Of a DNA stretch of 36,337 nucleotides, positions 6,994-15,461 are shown piece by piece. The translations under genes and the position numbers were made by a program. Position 1 is the stretch's first letter; each line of letters starts with the position of its first letter. This stretch comes from Bacteroidaceae bacterium. GTDB lineage: Bacteria > Bacteroidota > Bacteroidia > Bacteroidales > Bacteroidaceae. The notes below the pieces were generated by a model. That model ran no database searches. It was not told where the DNA came from and saw nothing but the letters and a program-made list of their open reading frames with translations. Location: assembly GCA_024693505.1 (NCBI GenBank), contig JAILKU010000049.1, positions 1 to 36,337 of the forward strand, written 5' to 3'.

Positions 6994-7038
6994 TGTTTTT
7001 TATTTCAATTATTTACACTATTTATTTGTATATCTGTC

Positions 7039-9165
7039 CTATTGCGGGTCAAGGCTTTCTACCCTGTTCCTGAACTCCTTTACGTTCCTACCCTTATTGA
7101 TTATCATGTCGATGATGGTCGTCACATCTACGATATCTACGTCTCCGTCGTTATTCACATCGGCGGCTTTCAGGATGAAGTTTGAGGGAGTTTGGTGAAT
7201 TATATGCCCAATGGTGGAAGTAACGTCCACGATGTCTATGTCGCCGTCACCATTCACGTCGCCCGGAGTGACATCCGTCACGGTCAGCGTCGCCGGTGTG
7301 TTGGCCAGAACAATACCTGTCTGGTTCGTGCCGCTCTTTACCGATAGTTTGGCATCGGTAATTAAGATATCATAGTCTGCTATCCCGACGTTCTGGTCAA
7401 CATTGATTTCGATATATGCTACGGTTCCCTCTGTGCCTTTCAGGGCACGGTTCTGCGTATTGATAATCGCGAAGCTGTAATGACCGTCTGCTACCTTGCT
7501 GCCCGTAGCCGTGTGCCCGTTGGAGCGGTCGCCCATAGTAATATTGACATGCCCTTCGGAATCCACTGTCGGGATGGTGAAGCCCTGGGGAAGTAAGAGG
7601 TCAAACTGAACGCCAATCGTGTTGCCTTCGTCTGTGAGCGAGATGGGCAGTCTGACTTTTGATCCTGCGGTAGTTGGTACTTTCACCGCATCCAAATGGT
7701 TGGTCAGGCTGAACTCCGTGATGGTGGGGAATTTGTTCCATCCCGCTGCTGCCTGATACTTTGCCTTGCTGCCAGCAGGCACATAGAGCGTTGCATTTTC
7801 ATTACCCCAGCCCACCATAGCATCTTCGAAAACATCCTCAGAAATGTTCATTGGCTCGGATGCCATTATCGTTACAGATGAGAGGTTTGGGGTCGAAAAC
7901 GCAGACGCCCCAATACTTGTTACACTTGACGGGATGAGAACCGTTTTAAGACCGTAACAATTTTCGAATGCCTGATTTCCGATGCTCGTCACACTTGAAG
8001 GGATATTGATATTAGTTAGGCCATTGCAATTATAGAACGCCGCGACCCCAATGCTCGTCACGCCATAAGGAATGACTGTATTCTGACAGCCAGCTATCAA
8101 TGTATTAGAACTTGTTTCTATAATAGCGTTGCAGCCTCCACGCGAATCATATTTAGAATTCCCTGATTCAACGGAGATTGATGTCAGACCACTGCAATGA
8201 CGGAACGCAGTGTACCCAATGCTCGTCACACTCGAAGGGATGGTGATGGATGTCAGACCACTGCAATATTCGAACGCCCAGTTCCCAATGCTCGTCACAC
8301 TCGAAGGGATGGTGATATTAGTTAGGCCATTGCAATTCTTGAACGCCAATTCCCCAATGCTCGTCACACTTGAGGGGATGCTGATGGAGGTCAGGCCAGT
8401 GCAGTTATTGAACGCACTGTCCTCGATTGCCGTCACGCTCGAGGGAATGATTGTATTCTGACAGCCAGCTATCAATGTATTAGAACTTGTTTCTATAATA
8501 GCGTTGCAGCCTCCACGCGAATCATACTTAGAATTCCCGGGGTCAACAGAGATTGAGGTCAGGCCAGGGCAGCTACTGAACGCATAGTTCCCGATGCTTG
8601 TCACACTTGAGGGGATGTTGATTGAGGTCAGGCCAGAGCAACCAGAAAACGCGTTGCCCCCGATGCTCGTCACACCCTCTGAGATAGTTATAGAGGTCAG
8701 GCCATAGCATCCCATGAACGCACCGATCCCGATGATTGTCACACTTGAGGGGATGTTGATTGAGGTCAGGCCAGAGCAGCTGTCAAACGCTTGCACCCCG
8801 ATGCTCGTCACACCCGAAGGGATGTTGATGGAAGTAAGGCCAGTGCAGTAATAGAACGCAGCTTCCCCAATGCTTGTCACGCCTTCAGGGATAGTGATGG
8901 AGGTCAGGCCGGAGCAATCGATGAACGCATCGTAACCAATACGAGTAACGTTGTAGGTCGTATTATTATTAGACACACGTTTCGGAATGGTAATGGCATC
9001 ATAGTAGAAGTCGCCATTACCTTCACCATCCTCCACATACGTTACCTCAACCGTATTGGTTCCCGTAATGTTGTAATACAAGCCGTTGACACTAAAGTCG
9101 TAGGCCCTTGTCATCGTGCTCACCAATAGGGCGAGCAGGCACAGAAATAATTGTTTAAGTTTCAT
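7039..9165 (-). CDS. BspA-type leucine-rich-repeat surface protein with cohesin-like and dockerin domains
   Basis: A 708-aa protein with a signal peptide (1-21). Residues of about 70-440 are about 15 BspA/TpLRR repeats of 23 aa (LTSITIPSSVTSIG-x-x-AF-x-x-C). The array is twice interrupted by near-identical inserts reading YDSRGGCNAIIETSSNTL. A cohesin-like beta-sandwich covers about 495-630. A type I dockerin (about 632-692) has two calcium loops, DVNGDGDIDIVDV and DVNNDGDVDIVDV. The tail is VKEFRNRVESLDPQ. BspA proteins are known for adhesion to host proteins and other bacteria. It starts 13 nt after the 167-aa gene and is followed by the cohesin-like gene, so it belongs to one operon. Confidence 0.88.
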   Translation of the reverse strand: MKLKQLFLCLLALLVSTMTRAYDFSVNGLYYNITGTNTVEVTYVEDGEGNGDFYYDAITIPKRVSNNNTTYNVTRIGYDAFIDCSGLTSITIPEGVTSIGEAAFYYCTGLTSINIPSGVTSIGVQAFDSCSGLTSINIPSSVTIIGIGAFMGCYGLTSITISEGVTSIGGNAFSGCSGLTSINIPSSVTSIGNYAFSSCPGLTSISVDPGNSKYDSRGGCNAIIETSSNTLIAGCQNTIIPSSVTAIEDSAFNNCTGLTSISIPSSVTSIGELAFKNCNGLTNITIPSSVTSIGNWAFEYCSGLTSITIPSSVTSIGYTAFRHCSGLTSISVESGNSKYDSRGGCNAIIETSSNTLIAGCQNTVIPYGVTSIGVAAFYNCNGLTNINIPSSVTSIGNQAFENCYGLKTVLIPSSVTSIGASAFSTPNLSSVTIMASEPMNISEDVFEDAMVGWGNENATLYVPAGSKAKYQAAAGWNKFPTITEFSLTNHLDAVKVPTTAGSKVRLPISLTDEGNTIGVQFDLLLPQGFTIPTVDSEGHVNITMGDRSNGHTATGSKVADGHYSFAIINTQNRALKGTEGTVAYIEINVDQNVGIADYDILITDAKLSVKSGTNQTGIVLANTPATLTVTDVTPGDVNGDGDIDIVDVTSTIGHIIHQTPSNFILKAADVNNDGDVDIVDVTTIIDMIINKGRNVKEFRNRVESLDPQ

Positions 9166-9178
9166 AGGCTGAAAAATA

Positions 9179-9682
9179 TTATGATTGAATACAAAAGCTC
9201 ATACACAAAGTCAATATAGATAGGACAATAGTTGCGAGGATACCTATCATTCCCAATCTCATTGAGATTCGAGTGGCGTGATATGGATGATTCCAAAAAT
9301 ACAAGAATTCACTTCCTTTAGAGATAGTTACCTCATCGATATAATCTGGTTCTGTTTTACTCGCCAGTAAACGAATGGAATTCGGTGATAAAGCAACTTG
9401 ATTACCTTTCAGTCCATTTGATCCAAGAAAAGCGCGATGAATGGAAGTGCCGTCTTTAGTGGAAATCTTTACTACACTTAGCCGCTTCAATCCGCTTGAA
9501 GCATTCTTTCTTTGTGTTTTAAAAATAGACTCATAGTTCAGTCCGAATATAAGTACTTTATCATCGTATTCAGCTGTGCTATAATCTGCAACTTGGAACA
9601 TTCCGAGATTGCTCGCCGCCGGAAGGTATCCATCCGGTGATCCTTTTGTAAGGCGTAAGAGTTCACAATTCATCTTTTTCAT
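9179..9682 (-). CDS. Unrecognised 167-aa protein with a C-terminal membrane helix
   Basis: No family is recognised. Residues 1-135 look soluble (NCELLRLTKGSPDGYLPAAS ... SSGLKRLSVVKISTKDG ... LASKTEPDYIDEVTI). One hydrophobic segment lies near the end (about 141-165, MRLGMIGILATIVLSILTLC), suggesting a tail-anchored inner-membrane protein. There is no N-terminal signal peptide. A second ATG at codon 4 is equally possible as the start. It is the first gene of the minus-strand surface-protein operon, only 13 nt from the LRR gene. In the second cassette the corresponding first position is held by a HEPN-like gene. Confidence 0.7.
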   Translation of the reverse strand: MKKMNCELLRLTKGSPDGYLPAASNLGMFQVADYSTAEYDDKVLIFGLNYESIFKTQRKNASSGLKRLSVVKISTKDGTSIHRAFLGSNGLKGNQVALSPNSIRLLASKTEPDYIDEVTISKGSEFLYFWNHPYHATRISMRLGMIGILATIVLSILTLCMSFCIQS

Positions 9683-10197
9683 TTATACCATTTTCCATGT
9701 GCCACTCCATCCCCCTCATGGCATTAATTATAAATAATGTATACAAGAAAAGCGGGGGACATGTCCTCACTCATCTATCTTCTGGTATCGCCAAACACCA
9801 CAAACTGAAATGAACTGGAAACAATAACCCCTCGCCGTAATATGCAGCTGCAAACGGCAAGGGGCCGCATGCATACGTTGCTACATACAGACGAGAGTCT
9901 ATCCTTCAGACATCCTTCAGTTCTGTTGAAATTGGCGATTTCGAAGATAAGGATGAAAGCGGAAACGCTCTCTTGATCAAGTGGCTGACTATCGTTTTTA
10001 CACGATTTGGTCCACAAGACGGCACAAATTTACAAATATTGTTTAATTCAGCAAAGAAATGGAGAAATAAAACATGGATATTAGACAAAAAAAGAAAAAA
10101 TCACCGGTATTCGCAAAGAAAAGTGAAGAAAGATTTTGGCGCTTCGTTAAAAATTCTCCTTTCGGACACTATAGACCCTAAGTAAAAAATATATAAA

Positions 10198-10256
10198 TTC
10201 TCTATAAAACCTCTATCCCTATGGTATAAGAGACCGTATAGAGGTTTTATAGAGAA
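10198..10256. repeat. Perfect 19-bp inverted repeat with 21-nt loop
   Basis: Positions 10198-10216 and 10238-10256 are exact reverse complements. The 21-nt spacer has no long repeat. No T-run adjoins either side, so an intrinsic terminator is unlikely. A recombination site, protein-binding site or small hairpin RNA is possible. Confidence 0.85.
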
Positions 10257-10466
10257 CCAGTAGAGGTTTGGTTCTTTACCACCGCAAAGCGATTTCCAAC
10301 CGATTTCCAACCGAAATCACTACAGGTTTGCGCAATATCCGACACAAAAAGAAGACCTTCGGCAATTCAAAATTCAAAATTTATAAATTCATTCAAGTTT
10401 CGGAATTACATGAAGATAGTGATTTTTAGTCGCCTACGGCGAGAAATCCGTCAAATCAACACAAAT

Positions 10467-10527
10467 CAAACAACTCTATTTTGAAAGATTTGTAAGATTT
10501 CTGTCACAAAGTGACACTCATTTATCA
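10467..10527. repeat. Direct repeat A, copy 1
   Basis: Starts caaacaactc and ends with a TGTCAC-AAA-GTGACA hairpin followed by CTCATTTATCA. The second copy is at 10701-10770, with a short internal insertion. Confidence 0.75.
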
Positions 10528-10558
10528 GGAATTTGACCTTTGGTCTTCAGATGTCACG

Positions 10559-10597
10559 ACTCGGGATAGTCCATGCAAGCATGACTCTCCTCTCGCT
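10559..10597. repeat. Dispersed CAAG-hairpin repeat, copy 1
   Basis: A 39-bp segment matching 27027-27065. It has a 4-bp stem (CATG/CATG, 10572-10583) capped by CAAG, followed by GACTCTCCTCTCGCT minus its first base. The second copy has the same loop and flank but a different, still complementary stem. Confidence 0.65.
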
Positions 10598-10700
10598 GCT
10601 CCATCTGTTCTGCGGGATATAAAAACATAGCAAGTAGAAACAAAAAGTCCCAACGAAATAAAGGAAATACACAGAAAAAACTTAGCTTTGCCGGCAAAGC

Positions 10701-10770
10701 CAAACAACTCACATTTGAAAGATTTGAAAAGATTTGTGAGATTTCTGTCACAAAGTGACACTCATTATCA
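10701..10770. repeat. Direct repeat A, copy 2
   Basis: Second copy of the block at 10467-10527, including the TGTCAC/GTGACA hairpin. It directly follows a perfect 16-nt palindrome (10685-10700). Confidence 0.75.
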
Positions 10771-10909
10771 CATATTCTGAACGCCCGATACTTTAATAAA
10801 TTCAAAATTATCGCGAGGCGCAAGTTTTATAACGAACACGAATAGGGATTCAACCACATTCGATAGATTCGAGAGATTAGTGTTCGCAAAAAAAACTTAT
10901 GGACTCCAG

Positions 10910-11404
10910 CTATTTATCTTCGGTAAGCATTTGGGCAGTTTGTTCAAAGTCATCTATGATGGCTTTTGTCAAGGGATTTCTATTTTCCACTATGATTGCT
11001 GCATAGATACCCTGCCCTTCTATCGTCGCACTTGCCGTTTTTATGGTAAAACGTTCAGGATCTGCAGTTTCTTCAAACCAACGCAGAAATAGTCGATTAC
11101 GTGCTGCCTCACGACTATCACTCGTATCACAGATATATAGCAGACCATCTAAATTCTCTTGAAAGAACTCTTCGACTATAATTATTATGGTATTCTTAAC
11201 GTTGGGGTCATGAGATACATGCAGCTTGTTTTGATTACTGATAGAAAGCTGGTATGTCTCACATCCGCCAAGTGGATCATTTTCTATGAAACCAATACCA
11301 TAGATGACACCCCTGGATGTTTGAAACACATAATCGCCATCATCTGCTCGCTTAACCAGATATGATGATTTCTTGTTGATATACTCCAGGGAAAGGTCGT
11401 TCAC
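10910..11404 (-). CDS. DUF6169-like protein
   Basis: The 164-aa product has features I associate with the DUF6169 family of Bacteroidota: YVFQTSRGVIYGIGFI near the N-terminus, then IIIIVEEFFQENLDGLLYIC, DTSDSREAARNRLFLRWFEE and a C-terminal IYAAIIVENRNPLTKAIIDD. It appears soluble. The start is GTG at 11404, 3 nt after the stop of the 40-aa ORF, so the two are translated from one transcript. No function is known for the family. The compact two-gene layout with a tiny charged partner would also suit a toxin-antitoxin pair, but nothing in the sequence proves that. Confidence 0.75.
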   Translation of the reverse strand: MNDLSLEYINKKSSYLVKRADDGDYVFQTSRGVIYGIGFIENDPLGGCETYQLSISNQNKLHVSHDPNVKNTIIIIVEEFFQENLDGLLYICDTSDSREAARNRLFLRWFEETADPERFTIKTASATIEGQGIYAAIIVENRNPLTKAIIDDFEQTAQMLTEDK

Positions 11405-11407
11405 AGG

Positions 11408-11530
11408 TCAGGCTGAGGCATACAGATTTTTCACATCAGCATATTTGGCCTCAAACTTTTCTTCCCATTCTTTCTTTCGGTTCAATGCGTTTTTGAAACG
11501 CTTCAGAGCCTCTTCTTTTGTCAGTTTCAT
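11408..11530 (-). CDS. 40-aa charged small protein upstream of the DUF6169-like gene
   Basis: ATG at 11530 opens a 40-codon frame: MKLTKEEALKRFKNALNRKK, then EWEEKFEAKYADVKNLYASA. It is almost entirely predicted helix, rich in Lys and Glu. A perfect promoter lies 23 nt upstream, and the downstream GTG start is 3 nt after its stop. Position, promoter and coding pattern support a real gene. The function is unknown; a cofactor or antidote for the downstream protein is possible. Confidence 0.7.
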   Translation of the reverse strand: MKLTKEEALKRFKNALNRKKEWEEKFEAKYADVKNLYASA

Positions 11531-11553
11531 ATGCATACACACTAATTTTCAAT

Positions 11554-11585
11554 GCAAAGGTACGATAATAAATCATATCCTCCAA
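11554..11585 (-). promoter_or_regulatory. Promoter of the 40-aa ORF / DUF6169-like operon
   Basis: On the minus strand: TTG (11585-11583), exactly 20 nt, then TACCTTTGC (11562-11554). It is a perfect Bacteroidota promoter, giving a 5' leader of about 15-20 nt before ATG 11530. Confidence 0.8.
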
Positions 11586-11655
11586 ATTAATGCGAACTTT
11601 TATTAGCTATACATCCCACCCTCGCAATGGTTCATATTTGGTTCTTTAATTGAAC

Positions 11656-13866
11656 CTACTCCACAAACCGAAAGTCCCGCAACATCATATCAGCCTTTGC
11701 ATTCCTGATTTGGAAGGCTAAACGGTGTCTGCCGGCGGGTATGTTGACCGGGAATCTCACTTCCTGCCATTTCTCGGGGAAAGTCTTCAGCGGCATTTCG
11801 GGATATTGTGCTTTTGAGACGTCATTATCAGATATGGTATAGCTACCAATGGATTTCTTATCGCAAAGCACCTCGACGACTGCGCCGGGCTCAGCGGATA
11901 GCATGTTCATAACGAGTTCCCTCACTCCGCCGGGTACTTTTATATTCACGAATCCGATGTATGCCTTTTCACCGTTGATGGCGAGGGCCTGTCGCGGGTC
12001 GCGGAAGCCCGGACGGAGCAGGTGAAGGCCTATGGCCTCGTCGAAGAGGTCGAGATCGACTGGCCGGGAGGCATCGTAGTGATTGCCGCGTATGGCGTCG
12101 TCGATGACGAAGCTGTCGAAGTCGGCATAGCCAGAACGGGCAGCGAGGAGGTTTTTGCGCGTGAAATACTCACGTCCCACGCCCTCTTTGGGCTGGCTGT
12201 AGCAGGCGAGGGCATGCCGCAAGCCCAGGTAGCCGAAGAATCCCGACGGCGTCTCGTCTGCAATGGCCTGGAAGGTCTTGCCGTCGAGACTCCAGCTGAA
12301 GCAGACTGTTCCGCGCTTCGTGATCTCGGTGCGAAGCCATATACGGGTGGTTTCGGCGGGAAGGTCGATGTTGGCAAGGATGGAATCGGACGCTTCGACG
12401 CTCTGCCGCACCTGGAGCTGCAGCCCCCGGGCAGTGCGGAAGACGCCTTGCTGGAGCATGGCGCTCCCCATGACGCCGTTGCCTGCGAAGTCGCCCGGCT
12501 GAAGGCCTGAAACGTCGAGCAGCGCCGTTGCCCGCGAGGAGGGGCCGGTAAAACGCTGTGTGAGCGAGTTGCGCGCCCAGTAGAAGCCCGGCGAGGGCAT
12601 GGCATGGAGTCGGAGGAAGCCCCGGCGCTCGGAAAGGGAATATCGCTCGCTCACCGGCACGTGGCTCCACTCCCAGACGGGTTTCAGCTTTTTGCCGGAG
12701 AAATCATCGCTCTCCTGAGGGCTGTGGGCGCGTGCCAGCTTCGAGGACGAGAAGGAATTGCCGTTTGAGCGGCCTCCCGTGAAATAGGGGAAGATGCCGT
12801 CATGGTTTACCTGTCCCACATGACCGCCACCCCAGCCGAAATGTGCATCTCCGTACATTGTATTCCATTTGTTGCGCATATCAGGCTTGTATGCGATGAT
12901 CGGCATCGATGTGTAGTCGGGCCAGCCGTCGATCCAGCGGATAGGATAGAAAACAGGGCAGCGGCCGATATAGTCGCGGTCCTGGAAGAGGAAGCCGATG
13001 GAGCTGCCGGAGCGTGTATCGACATATCCGCCCTGATGCAGGCCTGCCCGGGCGTAGTTGAGGTCCGAGTCCAGCAACAGCCTCGTCTCATAGGGCCCCC
13101 AGATGCTTCGTGAGCGGCTCACCATCTGCACACCCTCGTATCCCTTTGCTGTATTGAAGACATAGTACCATCCCTCGCGCTTGTAGACATGGCTTCCCTC
13201 GAGACCTGCTATCGTCATGTCCTTTAGCCCCTCAATCTCGCGGGCATTGAGGATAAGCTTGCCCTGCGGGTCGCCGAGCGGCGCAGTCATGTCGCTATTC
13301 AGCTCCGTTACGTAGACCTTATCCTGTCCGTGGACCACAAAACTGCGTCCGTCGTCGTCGATGAAGAGACCGGGGTCGTAAAACTGGCAGTCGAAGACGT
13401 TCATCGTGTAGGGACCTTCCGGTTTGCGGCTGCGGCAGAGTATGAAGCGCTGCTCGGCGATGTTCACGCCGATGTAGAACCATCCCCGGCTGTACTTGAT
13501 GGTCGGCGCCCAGCAACAGAGTCCGTATGCCGTCCCACGGTTCTCCATACTGTACTTGGGAAGGAATGTCAGGCTGTCATAGGCGTGTCCGATGATTTTC
13601 CAGTTAATCAGATCGCGACTCTTGAGCACGGGAATGCCCGGCATGCAGTGGAACGTGGATGAGACCATGTAGAAATTTCGCCCTACGCGGATGATATCGG
13701 GATCGGGGAAGTCAGCGCGCAGGACCGGGTTGGTAAACGTGCCGTCGCCGTTGTCGCTGGAGGGAACGAGCATCTTTGTGCTGCGACAGGAAGACAGAAA
13801 GGCCGTGGCGGCGCATGAAATCAGAAGCGCGACGGCTGCAGAGAGAAGTGAACTGCGTAGTGTCAT
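11656..13866 (-). CDS. Glycoside hydrolase family 43 lipoprotein (beta-xylosidase/arabinofuranosidase type)
   Basis: A 736-aa protein from ATG 13866; an upstream ATG at 13899 would add 11 charged residues before the signal, so it is less likely. Lipobox FLSSC puts the lipidated Cys at about 27. The GH43 five-blade propeller follows, with the base Asp in ADFPDPDII (about 55), Asp in YDPGLFIDDDG (about 164) and acid Glu in LEGSHVYK (about 223). A C-terminal beta-sandwich (DDFSGKKLKPVWEW ... MLQQGVFRTARGLQLQVRQS) resembles the GH43 xylosidase C-terminal domain. The last 125 residues look like a CBM6-type domain. It would trim xylan or arabinoxylan oligosaccharides at the cell surface or periplasm. 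Confidence 0.9.
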   Translation of the reverse strand: MTLRSSLLSAAVALLISCAATAFLSSCRSTKMLVPSSDNGDGTFTNPVLRADFPDPDIIRVGRNFYMVSSTFHCMPGIPVLKSRDLINWKIIGHAYDSLTFLPKYSMENRGTAYGLCCWAPTIKYSRGWFYIGVNIAEQRFILCRSRKPEGPYTMNVFDCQFYDPGLFIDDDGRSFVVHGQDKVYVTELNSDMTAPLGDPQGKLILNAREIEGLKDMTIAGLEGSHVYKREGWYYVFNTAKGYEGVQMVSRSRSIWGPYETRLLLDSDLNYARAGLHQGGYVDTRSGSSIGFLFQDRDYIGRCPVFYPIRWIDGWPDYTSMPIIAYKPDMRNKWNTMYGDAHFGWGGGHVGQVNHDGIFPYFTGGRSNGNSFSSSKLARAHSPQESDDFSGKKLKPVWEWSHVPVSERYSLSERRGFLRLHAMPSPGFYWARNSLTQRFTGPSSRATALLDVSGLQPGDFAGNGVMGSAMLQQGVFRTARGLQLQVRQSVEASDSILANIDLPAETTRIWLRTEITKRGTVCFSWSLDGKTFQAIADETPSGFFGYLGLRHALACYSQPKEGVGREYFTRKNLLAARSGYADFDSFVIDDAIRGNHYDASRPVDLDLFDEAIGLHLLRPGFRDPRQALAINGEKAYIGFVNIKVPGGVRELVMNMLSAEPGAVVEVLCDKKSIGSYTISDNDVSKAQYPEMPLKTFPEKWQEVRFPVNIPAGRHRLAFQIRNAKADMMLRDFRFVE

Positions 13867-13937
13867 AATGATAAGGCGTTTAGTTCGTTTTGGGGGCATA
13901 ATCTGAGAAATATATGCTTAATAGTTCATTTTTGTGG

Positions 13938-13946
13938 GCAAATTTA
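13938..13946 (-). promoter_or_regulatory. Promoter -7 box of the GH43 gene
   Basis: TAAATTTGC on the minus strand matches TAnnTTTGC, with a T-rich stretch about 20 nt upstream instead of a clear TTG. The leader to ATG 13866 would be about 65 nt. Confidence 0.5.
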
Positions 13947-14029
13947 GGCAAACAGCTAAATAAAAAGAAAGGGAAAAACCTAATGTGGCATAGGGATTTC
14001 CCTAAAATCGCTTTCGGCCGCGCCGTTCC

Positions 14030-15283
14030 TCATTCGCCGTCCACAAAGACCTTCTTCACAGCCTCCAGATAGCCGTAGCCGTACTTATTATCAGGTTGCA
14101 GATAGCTTGTCTCCGTCCACTCGTTCCAGGAATTGATGGTGATGAGAGGTGCCAGGCCGGGGTGGCTGTCAACGTACGCTTTAGCCATACGCAGTCCCTC
14201 GGCAAACTTCTCAGGCGTGTTGTTCTTCACAACCGGGCTCTTACCAATGCGTGGACTGTTGTCCCAGCCTATGCTGATGTGGGGATAGTAGGGCAAAGTG
14301 AACAGCGAGTCGATGCGCGCCCATTCAAGCTTCGTTTTTTCGAGCAGAGCGTCGTATTCTGCGTCAGGCCACACGTAATGGGCAAATTGATAGTGAGATA
14401 AACTGTTAAAACCAAGCTGTTTCATAAATGTCTCCTCAGGTCTCTGCGTTTTCTCCTTGTCAACACCCGAAAGATTGAATTGTCCGCTGTGCATAGTGAA
14501 CTGCAAGTCCAGATCGGGGAAACCGGCACGCTTCACCTCCTGCCGAAACCATGCAAGCGCCTCACTGGCCTCCTTAATGCCTCCCATTCCCTTAATGAAA
14601 TTCGTCACTTCGTAGATCATAAACACCGGCTTGCCGTCGATCTTGTAATAGTTGGGCTGACTGATGAACAATTCGATGTTTCTCTTGCACATGCGCTCGA
14701 ACTCCTCACGTCCGATGCGTCCTGTCCATATCTCGTTCTTGGGATCGAGGTTTGAAATGCGCGTATCCCACGTATTGCCGACGGGATGATTGGCCCACAT
14801 GAGGTAGAACTTCATCTTGTCGCGGTTCGGGGCCTTCAGAAAGCCGTCTGTAAGCGTCGTCTCCATAAAGGGACGCCCGTCGTACCAATACCAGTCGAAG
14901 ATAAAGACATTGACGCCATGACGCGTTGCCTGCTCGATCTCCATCTCCATGACGGCGGGGTCAGCTTCGTTTACGGGGCCCCAGAGCGGCTGACGATTCC
15001 AGTAATGGCCCGGATTGCGCTGCTGCATCGTCAGCACAGTCTCCCATTCGCCCATTCCTGAGGGCCAGAAAGGCCGCAGACGCGGATCATTGTATGCGTA
15101 GGCGGGATAGAGGTAGGCGGCAACGTCGTAAACCTTCTTGGAACTGGCCTGCACGCTCTTGGACTTGGCTAAAACATTATTGGACTTGGCCTGCACGCCG
15201 GAGCAGACGACTAAAAGACCTGTCAGGACGGCACAACGCACGAACAAGGCCCCAAAACTGAAAAGCAGAAAGGATTTTCTCAT
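14030..15283 (-). CDS. Secreted GH99-like / WbsX-like glycan-active enzyme
   Basis: A 417-aa exported protein: signal peptide about 1-32 (VCSGVQA), then an unusual short repeat (LAKSKSVQASSKK) before the catalytic fold. Family marks are AAYLYPAYAYNDPRLRPFWP, VNVFIFDWYWYDGRPFMET, GKPVFMIYEVTNF, and the terminal ITINSWNEWTETSYLQPD, typical of WbsX / GH99-like domains. GH99 enzymes are endo-alpha-mannosidases or mannanases, and WbsX members occur in glycan gene clusters. Export points to polysaccharide degradation here, but the exact substrate cannot be read. It is divergent from the SGNH hydrolase gene. Confidence 0.85.
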   Translation of the reverse strand: MRKSFLLFSFGALFVRCAVLTGLLVVCSGVQAKSNNVLAKSKSVQASSKKVYDVAAYLYPAYAYNDPRLRPFWPSGMGEWETVLTMQQRNPGHYWNRQPLWGPVNEADPAVMEMEIEQATRHGVNVFIFDWYWYDGRPFMETTLTDGFLKAPNRDKMKFYLMWANHPVGNTWDTRISNLDPKNEIWTGRIGREEFERMCKRNIELFISQPNYYKIDGKPVFMIYEVTNFIKGMGGIKEASEALAWFRQEVKRAGFPDLDLQFTMHSGQFNLSGVDKEKTQRPEETFMKQLGFNSLSHYQFAHYVWPDAEYDALLEKTKLEWARIDSLFTLPYYPHISIGWDNSPRIGKSPVVKNNTPEKFAEGLRMAKAYVDSHPGLAPLITINSWNEWTETSYLQPDNKYGYGYLEAVKKVFVDGE

Positions 15284-15334
15284 GTATATAAATGTTAAAG
15301 GTTAGTTTCTTTCCCTAATCGGGCGATTTCAGTT

Positions 15335-15365
15335 GCGAAGTTACGAATTAACGTGAAGAAAACAA
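15335..15365 (-). promoter_or_regulatory. Promoter of the GH99-like gene
   Basis: Minus strand TTG (15365-15363), 19 nt, TAACTTCGC (15343-15335): one base off the TAnnTTTGC box. It is arranged back to back with the SGNH promoter at 15407. Confidence 0.5.
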
Positions 15366-15406
15366 AAGAAATCGGGCGAGAAAAGTTTTTAAAGCATTTT
15401 TTTCGC

Positions 15407-15415
15407 TAACTTTGC
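15407..15415 (+). promoter_or_regulatory. Promoter -7 box of the SGNH hydrolase operon
   Basis: TAACTTTGC matches the consensus exactly. A run of T lies about 18-20 nt upstream in place of TTG. The leader to ATG 15462 is about 40 nt. Confidence 0.6.
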
Positions 15416-15461
15416 AGTCAAAAAGCAAATGTGAACATCTCTACATCAAAAAGAATAAGCT

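Larger units (their letters stand above)
9683..10909. other. AT-rich 1.2-kb spacer without a convincing gene
   Basis: Short frames here lack any recognisable pattern and are treated as chance. The spacer holds a hairpin at 9828-9864 (10 bp with one mismatch, enclosing a tgcagctgca palindrome) and an 11-bp tandem duplication near 10289-10312. It also holds a 19-bp perfect inverted repeat (10198-10256), a duplicated block of about 60 bp (10467-10527 and 10701-10770), a 16-nt palindrome (10685-10700) and a dispersed CAAG-hairpin repeat (10559-10597). It looks like a repeat graveyard or regulatory desert between two minus-strand transcription units. Confidence 0.6.

Noticed and set aside
7900..8960. 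Regular repeats that could be taken for a CRISPR or satellite
   Set aside because: They encode in-frame 23-aa BspA leucine-rich repeats.
5779..9165. Cellulosome locus
   Set aside because: Dockerins and cohesin-like folds are present, but on LRR/GLUG proteins; none of the hydrolases has a dockerin and no multi-cohesin scaffold is seen.
9775..10017. 80-aa minus-strand frame in the AT-rich spacer
   Set aside because: Low-complexity, no start context, overlaps a hairpin and has no recognisable pattern.
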